A DNA stretch of 64,000 nucleotides, taken from assembly GCA_013115135.1 (NCBI GenBank), contig JABANP010000014.1, forward strand, positions 248,001 through 312,000. The letters are read 5' to 3'. Made by a program: the position numbers and the translations under genes. This DNA is from Perkinsus olseni. Lineage: Eukaryota > Perkinsozoa > Perkinsida > Perkinsidae. The notes under the pieces are model-generated. The model was not told where the DNA came from and did not search any database. It saw nothing but the letters and a program-made list of their open reading frames with translations. The number at the start of each line of letters is the position of its first letter. Positions within the stretch are counted from its first letter, which is position 1. Shown here piece by piece: positions 25,235 through 35,202 of this stretch.

Positions 25235-26227
25235 ACTACTGATCAGTGATGCAATGGGCACGGCACAGTTTGTGCCACTTCACTGACGAATGGGTCCTCC
25301 GCCCCCACTCTTACGTGCGGAGGCTCATTCATTTTGTTGGGACGCGCACTTTTTTTCTCTCGAAGTGGCAGCGACTCGCTGCCAGCGAGAGTCCTTCAAG
25401 GGCTTCAGGGCTAACCTGTTATCACCCTCTAGCTCAACTCCGCGCAGCACCACACTCCGACTTGGAGTCAGTTCGAAGGGATTTTTCAGACTCGGTTTTG
25501 CGCCAAACAGAGACATGTCGCTACGACACTGTCGCAAAGTGTAGACTCCTTCGAATTCCGTACGCGTGCAGGAAATGTGGTCAAAGCTCATGATACGCCC
25601 ACTAGTAGAGTCTACGGGACCAGCAGAGCCAGCCCACCACCGGTATTTTATCTTCTCCCGAACGCTCCTGCTCATCGCTCATTACTACTCATCGCTTCCA
25701 AGGATAGCTATGTTACTATCAGGGCTAACACCTCTAACGGTACCGCAGCTCCACTGTCGAAGATTTGCTGCGATATGTATTAAACATTGCAACGGAGTTC
25801 ATCGGAGTACCTTTCTTACTATCATCCAACGTATACTCAGAGCAGCAGAGACAGAGACAGCGAGCTCTCAATCTATCTTGATGTTCAGAACTCATTCCAA
25901 TAATATGCTACAGGTTATTAGGCTGAGCCTGGCAGTCTGGCTTGACTCTGTCTCAGAGCAGGTGGTCTTGAACGACGCGATATGCGTGCATCCTGTTGAG
26001 TCCCTTGAATGATGCAACTTGGGAAGTTGTGATGCCTCTGAACGAATGAACAGCAATCTGAATGACTGTGAATGACGGACCGAGTCCACTAGCCTAACGC
26101 TAGAAAATAATCGATCATAAATGAGGAAAATTGGATGTAAGAACGATAACATTGTGGTGACCACGTCGCGTATAGTCACAATACTGGCGGGGCTCTTCAG
26201 CGTATACGATACTTGATTCAGCTCGCA
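25235..26227. other. No gene recognised
   Basis: About 1 kb ahead of the first of two paralogous intronless genes. No conserved exon is visible on either strand. Confidence 0.45.
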
Positions 26228-27346
26228 ATGGCGTCGGCACGTTTGCTCGTCGCGGTAAGGCTTCAACACATTCACGCGCAGTCGGCAGAGATTTCAGAAG
26301 ACGTGTTGACTGCTGTATGGGAGTTCCTGCCACTGGTGGTCTATCCGAATAGTTTCAGGCTCAGGGAGCAGGTCGTCTTGCCGAGGTTCATGTTAACCTA
26401 CGATTGTCAGAGTAACCTGAACTTTGAGACCGGCCAACTCGTCGGGAATATGGTTTCGCCGACCTTTATTGGCCCGGCTAGTGTTCAACTTCCATTGACC
26501 TCCAGTGATGTATCGACGCAATGCCGAAGGGGCAACTCGCCGACCAACATTTCGAGCTTTCATGAGATTAGTAAAATAGAAGACGGTCATGCTGGGTGCT
26601 TACTGGGGGATCGTTTTTATTACTATCTCTATTGGCACCCGGATGAACTGTATTGCATCCCACTGGCGGGTCCCGCACATAAGAAGACTACTATAAAGGT
26701 GCCCGAGCCCATAGCAGATCTACGGGTGGTCAATGGTGTTCCATTTCTAACCGGTAAAAGAACCTCAAAGCTCTACATGATGGCAGGAACTCATCACCAG
26801 TTCGAATACGTTATGACTATGACCAGCCAAGAGACAACGGACTCTGCGAGCGAGGGTGACGAAGATGATGACCCAGACTGGTTCCCTAGTCCCAAGTTCC
26901 AAGATGCCATCGTACAAGATGGTCGGCCTGTGACTATTATGTACATGAAGGGTGGTACTTGGGGCAAGATATGCGTATGGCAAGCCTCTGGGAGAACCTT
27001 CGAGACACCCGAGCGCAACTGTGCGATGTGTCGGTTTGTGCCACGTACTGGTGGAAGAATCTGCTTTGGTGTATTCGAAAATCGATATGGGGAGAGAGGA
27101 TATGTGTATCACATCTATGATGACCTCATCCTCTCGCCTAACCTATTCCCCCAAGATGAATCAATCTCATCTCTGTACGTCGATGACTGGACAGTGTGTG
27201 TATCCACTCAGTCTCTCGTCGTGGATGGTGACTACGGCTTGGGATTACTCCGCATTGGGCTCAACGTTTTCCAGCTTCATCACCAGATGTCAGCGACCAA
27301 AATCCGTGACGGTCGCCTGCTTGCCGACAAGACTTCACAGAGCTGA
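26228..27346 (+). CDS. Intronless 372-residue protein of unknown family, copy A
   Basis: A single uninterrupted frame from ATG (MASARLLVAVRLQHIHAQSA) to TGA, 1119 nt, the same length as copy B at 28239. An N-terminal segment ISEDVLTAVWEFLPLVVYP resembles an F-box-like helix pair, but this is weak. Later conserved parts shared with copy B are NISSFHEI, DGHAGCLLG, YVMTMTSQE, the acidic SASEGDEDDDPDWFPSPKFQ, GGTWGKICVWQAS and YVYHIYDDLILSPNLF. The C-terminal end QMSATKIRDGRLLA is also shared. Lack of introns contrasts with all neighbours, which fits a retrotransposed or recently expanded lineage-specific family. I do not recognise the fold. No signal peptide or transmembrane segment is obvious. 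Confidence 0.85.
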   Translation: MASARLLVAVRLQHIHAQSAEISEDVLTAVWEFLPLVVYPNSFRLREQVVLPRFMLTYDCQSNLNFETGQLVGNMVSPTFIGPASVQLPLTSSDVSTQCRRGNSPTNISSFHEISKIEDGHAGCLLGDRFYYYLYWHPDELYCIPLAGPAHKKTTIKVPEPIADLRVVNGVPFLTGKRTSKLYMMAGTHHQFEYVMTMTSQETTDSASEGDEDDDPDWFPSPKFQDAIVQDGRPVTIMYMKGGTWGKICVWQASGRTFETPERNCAMCRFVPRTGGRICFGVFENRYGERGYVYHIYDDLILSPNLFPQDESISSLYVDDWTVCVSTQSLVVDGDYGLGLLRIGLNVFQLHHQMSATKIRDGRLLADKTSQS

Positions 27347-28140
27347 ATGAGGCGTTCCCGTTGTCACTCCCAATTGGACTGCGATATGCTGCCTACCCTC
27401 GTCGAATCCTCGAACCATAATGTAATGTACGTTCCCAGAAAGTTGCGGGGACGATGTAGATGACTATGTTGTTATTTTTTCAACTCGGAACCCAATTTGT
27501 GTTTAGGGAGTGAGCGGTCGTAGAGAAAACAAGCTCAGATTTTAGGTTAGGGACTCTACTTGGGCTCAACCAGAGGGCGTTCACGCTGCGCCTTACTTCT
27601 CCTCCGGAACCATCTGAGCTCTACACCGTATCTACGAGTATAGCGAAGAACCATTGCTATCAGTGATGATTATGAAGATGATGATGACTTGTCTTCGTGC
27701 TATCTGCTAGCCTTGCAGACAGTTGCATTATTCGCAGGTGGAGAGTACTGCAACGTCTCTTGGCCACCCCGAGTAATCGCTGTACTACTATGAATTACAA
27801 CAAGCTTGACCAAAATCCCCTACCTCTGCGTTATTAAATGATACTCAGTCAGTGCCGGGGAGTCCTGAACTGCCGCTAGCAGAAATGTTGACATCGATTT
27901 AGCTGAGATCCTCTCGTTATTGAGTCTGAATGAGACGGGTTTGTGAGGGCAAATAACTGCATCGGACTGTGGTCGAGAGAGTAGCTTGGTGAAGGGACGG
28001 AAATTCACATTCCTTCCCTCTGCCCTTCCTGCGAACAGCTGGGTAGAACGTCGTTCTGAGCGCGAGGTTCCTGTACAACGCTGGTGGTGAAGTATATTTG
28101 GGCTGTCATCGCGCTGTCCGTTGTGTACTGGCACAGATAT
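27347..28140. other. Spacer between the two paralogues, no gene recognised
   Basis: About 800 bases without a conserved exon. A 117-residue minus-strand frame covers part of it but shows no motif and runs over the palindrome ahead of copy B, so I leave it out. Confidence 0.4.
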
Positions 28141-28161
28141 AGACGCCATAATATGGCGTCT
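28141..28161. repeat. Perfect short palindrome upstream of copy B
   Basis: Nine-base arms AGACGCCAT and ATGGCGTCT around the loop AAT, followed within 30 bases by further GACGCC and GGCGCC copies (28164-28190). It lies 78 bases before the start codon of copy B, so it could sit in the promoter or leader. Copy A has no equal element at that distance. Confidence 0.6.
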
Positions 28162-28238
28162 ATTAGACGCCACGCTGGCGGCGCCATATCCATGCAGACT
28201 AGATCCGTCAGTGGCCGTGTTCTCTTACTCAGTTCGTG

Positions 28239-29357
28239 ATGGATTCGGCACGTTTCCTCGTCGCAGCGAGGTTGATGAGCATTCACGCGCAGTCGGCGGA
28301 CATCCCTGAGGACGTAATTACCACTATATGGGACTACCTGCCGTTGGTCGTCTATCCAAATAGTTTTTGCCTGAAGGAGCAGTACACCCTACCTGGGCAT
28401 ATGTTAGCCTACGACTGCGAGAGCAACTTGAACTTGAAGACCGGTGAATTCATTGGACGTATGGTATCGTCGACTTTCATCGGTCCGACTAGGATCCGCC
28501 TCCCGATGACATCAGGGCGCGGATCGGACAAGTTTGGGAGGAGTATATCACCGAAAAACATATCAAGCTTCCAAGCGGTCGGCCTTATAGGAGACGGTCA
28601 TGCTGGTTGTGTGCTGGGGAATTGCTTTTATTACTATTTCTATATGGATCCGAACAAGCTCTACCGCATCTTCTTTAAGCAGCCTCCGCACATGAGGAGT
28701 GTTATAAAGGTACCTGAGCCCGTGGCGGACCTGAGAGTGGTCGGTGGTGTTCTATTCATAACCGGAGCGGTCTCCTCTCGGATCTTCATGATGGTGGGAG
28801 CCCATTGTGAGTTCAAATACGTTATGACTATGACCAGCCAAGATCCACCGGACTCCGCGAGCGAGGGCGACGAAGATGACCCAGATTGGTTCCCCAGTCC
28901 CAAGTTCCAGGATGCTCTTATAGAGGATGGCCGGCCCGTGACGATCATGTTCACAAAGGGTGGTACTTGGGGCAAGATATGCGTATGGCAGGCCTCTGGG
29001 GGTATTTTCGAGACACCCGAGCGTAACGTCATCATGTGCCGCTTCTTCCCGCGTACTGGTGGGAATATTTGCTTCGGTACATTCGCAAATCGGTATGGAG
29101 AGAGTGGATATGTGTATCACATTTACGAGGACCTCATCCTCTCGCCTAACTTATTCGCGGAGGACGGGTCGGCAGCATCCTTGTATGTTGACGATGACTG
29201 GAACGTCTGTGTGTCGAGTCTGGGTATCGGTGTGGATCCTGAATTCGGCTTGGGGTTGGTCGGCTTCGGACTCAATATCGTCCGGTTCTACCACCAGATT
29301 TCAGCGACCAAATTTCGTGACGGTCGCCTGCTCGCCAGGAAGTCTATGCAGAGCTGA
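28239..29357 (+). CDS. Intronless 372-residue protein of unknown family, copy B
   Basis: Uninterrupted frame MDSARFLVAARLMSIHAQSA to TGA, exactly as long as copy A and similar over its whole length. Matching blocks include IPEDVITTIWDYLPLVVYPN, YDCESNLNLKTGEFIGRMVS, KVPEPVADLRVVGGVLFITG, the acidic SASEGDEDDPDWFPSPKFQD and GGTWGKICVWQAS. Small compensating indels (such as one Asp fewer in the acidic run) keep the frame, which shows that selection has acted on both copies. A head-to-tail duplication is the simplest origin. Function unknown. The Met at 28239 aligns with the first Met of copy A. Confidence 0.86.
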   Translation: MDSARFLVAARLMSIHAQSADIPEDVITTIWDYLPLVVYPNSFCLKEQYTLPGHMLAYDCESNLNLKTGEFIGRMVSSTFIGPTRIRLPMTSGRGSDKFGRSISPKNISSFQAVGLIGDGHAGCVLGNCFYYYFYMDPNKLYRIFFKQPPHMRSVIKVPEPVADLRVVGGVLFITGAVSSRIFMMVGAHCEFKYVMTMTSQDPPDSASEGDEDDPDWFPSPKFQDALIEDGRPVTIMFTKGGTWGKICVWQASGGIFETPERNVIMCRFFPRTGGNICFGTFANRYGESGYVYHIYEDLILSPNLFAEDGSAASLYVDDDWNVCVSSLGIGVDPEFGLGLVGFGLNIVRFYHQISATKFRDGRLLARKSMQS

Positions 29358-29638
29358 GCGGAGAAGCATTTGCGGGTGTGACTCACCCAACTATGCCTCA
29401 AGATCGTATTTGCCTCCAGTTTCGGCACCATGATGCGACGTTCGTTTCGGGAAACTTGTGATACAATAATTCTGAGTGAGTTTAAGTAAGTAACTTCGCG
29501 AGTAGTTTCTCAACGTGAGGCCGATTTGTGTTTCGATGGCAGTTGGTGAAGGCGAGCAAGGCGAGGTGAAGGGGCCCTGCGCTGAGTCTTGGGGTATTTC
29601 ACTGTTCCAACGGGGTCATTATGCAAATCGTAGTGCAA

Positions 29639-29711
29639 GCCTTCTTAGCTTAGTTGGTAGAGGACCCGCTTAGTAAGCGGGAGGTCGTCGGTTCAACTCC
29701 GGCAGAAGGCT
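29639..29711 (+). tRNA. tRNA-Thr(AGT), copy 1
   Basis: The acceptor stem GCCTTCT/AGAAGGC and anticodon stem CCCGC/GCGGG with loop TTAGTAA give anticodon AGT. The T loop GGTTCAACTCC is canonical. The D stem carries G instead of C at the position that pairs with the first D-stem G (GAGG where copy 2 has GAGC), so the D arm has one mismatch. Confidence 0.88.
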
Positions 29712-29896
29712 TCTTTTATTTACTCTATTCTTTGATTGTATATAGCGCTAAGCCACCTCTTTGCGGAGAACTGTAGTCATGCGATTTGTGTTTCCGTGGC
29801 ACTTGGTGAAGGTGGGCCAGGCGAGGCAAGTGGCCATGCGTTGAGTTCTTGGTATTTTACTGTTGCAAGGGAGCCGTTATGCAAATCGTGACGCAA

Positions 29897-29969
29897 GCCT
29901 TCTTAGCTTAGTTGGTAGAGCACCCGCTTAGTAAGCGGGAGGTCGTCGGCTCAACTCCGGCAGAAGGCT
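29897..29969 (+). tRNA. tRNA-Thr(AGT), copy 2
   Basis: Same sequence as copy 1 except two positions: the D stem is fully paired here (GAGC), but the T loop reads GGCTCAACTCC, so the invariant first T of the TTC (T54) is C. This weakens the internal B box used by RNA polymerase III. Anticodon AGT, no intron. Confidence 0.85.
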
Positions 29970-30313
29970 TCTGTTGTTGACTAGTCTTTGATTGTATATT
30001 GCACTAAGCCTCGATGGCTTCCAGTTGGGCTTAGCCTTCTCTTTGCGGAGAGCTGTAATCATGCCGTGACACACTTGGAACCCAGCAACCTTTCAGCACT
30101 ATGTAACACCTGTATCATTGCAATTATAGACGTCACGGATACGTTCAATCGCTGTCATCTTTTAAGCGGTGGCTAGAACCTGCCAGAAAGCGAGAAAGCT
30201 AAAGCATACTGGATGTGCGTAGCAGATTCGGCAATGATGCACGAAGGAACGGGCTCCACCAACGCTGTGTTACACAGGACTCAAATTACGGCAGGGACAG
30301 TCTTTTGTTAGTC

Positions 30314-31165
30314 CTATGGTATACAGGGCGAGTTGACGGTTCGCGACTTACCGCTAAACGCTCTGAATGTCTCCCGGCGGCCGTCTCGACCAACAGCGCC
30401 GTAGTCGTTTATCCCGCTACGCGACGCCGCACTCAGCCTCTGCGATACCCTGTGCTCCACTGATACCGCATAGGTCGGCACGAACTGCTCGAAAAAGTAG
30501 TCGCTCTGAACCCTGTAGGCCAGGACCTGCCACGGCATCGGCGTACCGGCCAGTCATACCAAACCGACCTACCGCAGTGATGAAGCTGATCCCCATGAAA
30601 ACCACTGACAAAATGAGAACACCGGAAGCGAGATTATAGATGAATGCCGGATACTCTATTGACCTGCCGTCGTGGGTTTCAACAGTAATCGTCTGAGCAA
30701 GCAGGAGTGATCTAGTGCGCATAGCCACTCCTCACCTCGACGCCTATGGCAAAAAGCCTGGAGGGCCTGCGGTCCGTGCCGATGGCACGAAGGAGTAACC
30801 TGAAGTAATTCAGCGAGGCATTGGCTCACCACCATACATGGTGAAAAGAAGACCCACTCGATGAAATCGAAGAAGGCATTCAGTCCAGCGAAAACGGCAT
30901 ACATCGCGCAATGGGAGATGTGCATCTTGCATCTGAGACGGGAAGTAAACCAGCGTTTGATCAGTTGACCTACTCAGGTCCAGCTAGGTAAGCTGCATAG
31001 CTCCCCAGTACGCAAAGGACTAACCCTGCCCATACTTGCCGCGTGTAGAGCCGACCAATCACGCCTGAAGGAATCTATGCGCGCAGAGCTCGAGACGGGC
31101 CTCTCACAGGCAAGCATGACGAAGGCGCAAATCCCCATGATGACCCGAAGAATCTTCACTTTGCC
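30314..31165 (-). CDS. Multi-pass membrane protein of unknown family
   Basis: Minus-strand exons join to give four hydrophobic segments: ILRVIMGICAFVMLA, RQVWAGLVLCVLGSYAAYLA, HCAMYAVFAGLNAFFDFIEW and FIYNLASGVLILSVVFMGIS. The last is preceded by the polar TITVETHDGRSIEYP and followed by AVLAYRVQSDYFFEQFVPTY. A four-helix MARVEL- or tetraspan-like topology is possible but I do not recognise the family. The first intron (GTGAGAGG...TTCAG) removes an apparent frame break. The exon between helices 3 and 4 and the start codon are not resolved. Confidence 0.5.
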
Positions 31166-31649
31166 TGACAACGATGACGGAAGTAACACGCCGGGATGAT
31201 TTCTCGGTGTGGACCTTTTATCGTAGGCGGCAAGTCCACGTCATAATTATCATCGTAAAGCAGAGGATTAGGAGAAGTCGCCCTCGCAGCCATCAGGCCC
31301 TAGATAGGGTGGTAGAACAACCCAAGCTGGGACACTGTAATCGCTGGTAGTGACTCCTATTGACCAACGCAGCTCCGAAGAACGGCTTGAACATCGATGA
31401 TTGGCACATCGGAATACTACGAAGGAACAACATGTACCAAGGCCACAACTTCACTGCCACTTAACAATCGATTTAGCTCGAGGCAGAGTCGGATGGTGGC
31501 ACCTGAAACGGTTGAACGCGTTAGGAGAAGAATGATAAAGCCACTAGAACCCACCTAGGCTTAGCCCAGCTACCCGATGGCCCCGTGTCACCTGGGGTCT
31601 GCACCAGGAACGTTTTCGCCTGAAAAACGCCGAGCTATCGCAAGCCCGT

Positions 31650-33107
31650 GGATGTCCGCCGCTCACTTTCTGGTCTCGAGTTGCAGTCCCAAAGCCGAAT
31701 GTAGGTGCATTAGAGTTGCGCGACTCATGCTGTGGCCCTATGCCTGAGGATAGGAACGTCGTCCAAACTAGCCGGCTTCCAGCTTCCCGTACTGCTGACA
31801 ACACTCCGCGTTGTAAGGTCTCCTTTGCAGGTGGCTGGGACCGGAATTCTCTGAAAAGGGATCGGTACGAGAGGGTTGATTAACTCAATCATACCCTGAG
31901 GGTATTACCCTCCCATCTATCTACCACCCGAAGGCCATCTCAGTCTAGCGATTACCTGATTGCGTTCAGCAACCCTCCGAGCCTTACTGAAGCTATATGT
32001 TGACAGGTTGCGCCTGAACGACCGGATCCTTGTAGCGCACCTTGACATGAGTCTCTTGTATTACCTCTGACTGAGGTACTGCGTTCCTACGCTCGGCGGC
32101 AGAGGATACGTCCCCGGGCCTACCACCGGCGGTGTTTGGCATTCTGAAGCTAGTATCTGCGTACGCAAGGAGTCCTATATACTGGACACGACATCCAGAG
32201 TCCTCTTCCAAGGACCGCTCTAGAACCCCGATGCCCACTTCATACACGATGAGAGGGAGAGATGGTGTTGAATCGAGTGGCGTTCAAAAGGACGCCCCAC
32301 CACCGATGAGTCTAACCTTAGTTTTGCTGCCGAGTGTTATCTGCGGGACCCGAGGTATTCCACTGGTGTGTCTACTGTCAGGGTTGTATGCTGTGGGACC
32401 TGGAGATGCCTTGCCGTAAAAGGCTGGCGCGTGGTTCCTGCACAGCAGTCGTACGGGGGGGCTCCATACAGGACGAGGTGTCAGGGAAGAGAGGAGTTCA
32501 TAGGAGTTCCCTCTTTCTCACTTCATTATGGTAGCATTCTTAATCTGCCCTTTAGGGTCTGTACCAAAGACCGTTCCTTTCACCGCTGGGTACTTGAAGG
32601 CTTGGGAGTCCACTAATGCGTTAGTCAGATCGATCGAAGCATCTGAAAAGAATCCGCCCAGGCCAAGTTTTGAGTGCGCTGGACCGCGGTGCTGCAACAC
32701 AGTGGTGAACTCGACGATGACGTAGCGTACCTGGGTAACGTTTTCCCGGGGAGGGGCGTTGTGGCGCTGCGCCGAAGGTGTAGCTATGGTCTTCGATTTG
32801 GCTCTCAAGACGGTATACAGGCCCCGGCGAGCACCTGCGTTAGTGGAGGTTAAATGCCTTTCCGTTGTCGCTATCCTGAGCGTACCTCGGGGGCATCAGC
32901 TTCTCGTGATCTTTCGATATGAACAGCTTCTCCCGGGCGTCCCTGGTTCCGAGTCCGAAGGAGTAGGATGGCCGGGTAGGCTTCAGACTTTCCTTCTGAT
33001 GGCCAACCCTGAGTGAGTCCCCTTAGAGATCAGTCGCTGCCGGTCTTAGGGCCTTACGCTGAGACACTGAATGAGTCCGCAGGTTGGGAAGCTGTTGCTG
33101 TCGCCAT
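31650..33107 (-). CDS. PG-rich-repeat (STPGR/SHIPPO) flagellar-type protein
   Basis: Begins MATATASQPADSFSVSA. Exons then carry spaced repeats of the sperm-tail PG-rich kind, in which a P-x-Y/F-S/T-F-G core is followed by basic residues: RPSYSFGLGTRDAREK, YRLESQIEDHSYTFG with SPGKR, VKGTVFGTDPKGQI and SNAPTFGFGTATRDQK. Such proteins (ODF3/CIMAP, STPG and ciliary inner-junction relatives) bind axonemal or cortical microtubules. The organism therefore probably has a flagellated stage or cortical microtubules. The middle exons (about 31990-32250 and 32520-32810) are joined with less certainty, and the 3' end beyond 31660 is not resolved. Confidence 0.6.
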
Positions 33108-33428
33108 GGCTGGATAGTGTGGCTGAACCAGAGAATTTGCAAAAAATACGGCTTCGGGAAGACTTCGACGATCTTGCGCTGTGATTATCGCGCACGCAAT
33201 GTTGATCGATCACTTTCGAGGTCTCAATACAGCACTTGCGAAAGCAAACTCGTCCAGTCTGATGAAGCATACGCCAGCAATGGCCTGATTACTATTTCAG
33301 GAAACGGAACTAACGGGGGTTGGCGGCCTTGATGCGTGATTAGCGTGAACAGCAACAAAGCTCCAGTGAGTCTGAGCTCTGGCACGGCGACGTGTCCAAG
33401 GCGTGTCACTTCCAGTTGGTGTTTTACA

Positions 33429-34822
33429 TGAACGCTGCCCTGCTAGAGGCTACGGACCCTCGAGGGTTCCTACTGAAGCACCTCAACGCTGGTGTCCGGC
33501 CTGATGGAAGGGCCAACCCGCCGTTCTCGAGCCGCAAGGTATCGGTGACGTCCAGCGGTGGAAAGTCGACAGTGCGGATCGGCGAGGTAGTATGATACGC
33601 AGCGATCGGTAAGGAGTGTTTCATAGAAGGAGGATGTATAGGATCGATAATGAATCCTTTCTTGAACGAAGTACGCGATTCAACGCCAGAGACTTTAGCG
33701 CTCGACCGTATCGGGTTCTCGTCGAAGACGGCGTCCAGAAACCCTTGAACATGTTTATGGAACGATGACGTCGAAGAACGCCGACGCCTCTCTTCAGAAC
33801 TGTGCCACCTGCGTTGTTCACCCTCTGTTGGGAGAGCCCGGTGTCATCCATGCCGAGGCAGGGACGTCTGACGGTAGGTGAAGGGGGTAACCATGAGAAA
33901 AACCTGCGAAGCCAAATGCGAAGAACTCCGCGCTACTCCCCGGGGGCACTGATTGGTGATTGGTAAAAATGCAGCGCGTTAGGTCTCTGTGGACATGTCC
34001 CCGTCGCCGGACCAGTCTCGGAGGCAGGCTCAGCAGCTTTCATCCTGGGTAATACTCCCTTTCCTGCGTTCCCATTCATCGCAGTACCATACAGGTGGCC
34101 ACAAAGGTCGGGTCTATTCTCCAAATGGGGTCCGGAGGTATTCGACCCTAGCCAGCTCTGTGTTGTGGAAGGGCATGTAGGCTGAAACTGAGACGATCTC
34201 ACCTCCAGCGAACTCGTTAGGTCGTCTGGCAGCTGCATTTGGTCATAACGGTGCTATCTGTGGACGGGTCAGTGATGGACGTGTGTATGAGGGCTGCCGT
34301 CGAAGCTTTGCGGAGTGTCGAATTACCGGCGTTATTCGCGGGAGATGCTCTAAGCGACAGAGCGGGAGACGTCAATCTTCAGGCGATCACAACGGTACTA
34401 GGGATGGTGACTGGGTCAGACCGGACCGCAAAAATGCGTGAGAGTGTCTGCTTTCATCAGTCCGAGGTCGGCAGAGAGCTGGCCAAAGCCCGGGGCGTGG
34501 TCATGGGTTCGATTCCCGGTTCGGTCACTTTGGCTCTGTTATCGGATGATAAAACATGGCTGCTGCCGGATCCCACAGCGTCAGAAGAGCAGGCTTGCGG
34601 CGGTGCGATCATCGTAGTCGTGACCTACGAGGAGGGGACGCGGAAGGTGCGGTAGCTGCCCCAGGTGGCGTTTGATTGATGTCCCTGTAGGGTCCCTCGC
34701 CAACGGTGTTGACCTATCTTCCCTCGTTCGACGGTGATGCGGATATACCCTCCAGCTTCTTGGAGGATGATGCTGTACAGATGGCCATCAAGATCCGCGC
34801 TGCTACTGTCAAAAAGGACTAA
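33429..34822 (+). CDS. Exosome RNase PH-like subunit (RRP43/EXOSC8-like)
   Basis: A ring subunit of the RNA exosome, which processes and decays RNA. The N-terminal exon reads FLLKHLNAGVRPDGR followed by VSVTSSGGKSTVRIG, the xxxGxRPDGRxxxxFRxxxV...GSxxVxxG pattern of the RNase PH fold. A later exon gives TVLSVDGSVMDVCMRAAVEA (compare the eukaryotic DGNLLDACxxAxxAAL), then VTLALLSDDKTWLLPDPTAS and IIVVVTYEEG, the last strands of the fold. The C-terminal helix AVQMAIKIRAATVKKD ends at TAA after a 46-nt intron (34645-34690). Exons between about 33600 and 34230 are not resolved. RRP43 is the best match by the DxxxxDP strand; RRP42 or RRP45 cannot be excluded. Confidence 0.7.
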
Positions 34823-35202
34823 CGTTGTTTCTACTTGCGCTCGGGAGTGGCGTTACTTACACTTTCCTACGCGAGGGGCGCGAAGGGCTGACGAGGGATT
34901 ACTGATTCTCACGAGGGGATGTGGGAGCCGTTCCGCTCAGTTTGTTATTTTCCTCACCGATGCGCTTCGGCAAAACCTTGGCATTGCATGCAACGTCTTC
35001 ATCTCATCCGTAGTATGGGGGAAATGGGGTATTGCGTAGGAGCATTCGCACGCCTCGCGGTAGAGAGCGTCAAACGCTTCGTTCCTAAAATTACCGTAAC
35101 ATCGGTTTCAGCTGAACCGCAATTTGGGATTTCTACGGTGATATAGCGCGCAAGGACGAACTGAAGCCTATATTTTTTTGACTGTCCAAGATTCATGCGA
35201 GG

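Larger units (their letters stand above)
29523..30064 (+). repeat. Tandem duplication carrying two tRNA-Thr genes
   Basis: Two head-to-tail units of about 260 and 280 bases, at 29523-29782 and 29783-30064. Both begin GATTTGTGTTTC, share GGTGAAGG and the leader ATGCAAATCGT before the tRNA, and continue after it with TCTTTGATTGTATAT and CTCTTTGCGGAGA. They differ by scattered substitutions and a roughly 20-base insertion near the end of the second unit, so the duplication is not brand new. Confidence 0.85.

Noticed and set aside
31030..31120. Apparent one-base frame break in the minus-strand membrane protein
   Set aside because: Removing an intron with a GTGAGAGG donor and TTCAG acceptor joins the two frames exactly, so no break is needed.
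31500..31980. Possible rRNA fragment near GATCGGTACGAGAGGG
   Set aside because: No extended match to conserved rRNA segments that I can recall, and the same region carries a PG-rich-repeat exon on the minus strand.
34500..34525. GGGTTCGATTCCC, resembling a tRNA T arm
   Set aside because: It is part of the exosome exon (VMGSIPGSV) and no acceptor, D or anticodon arm surrounds it.
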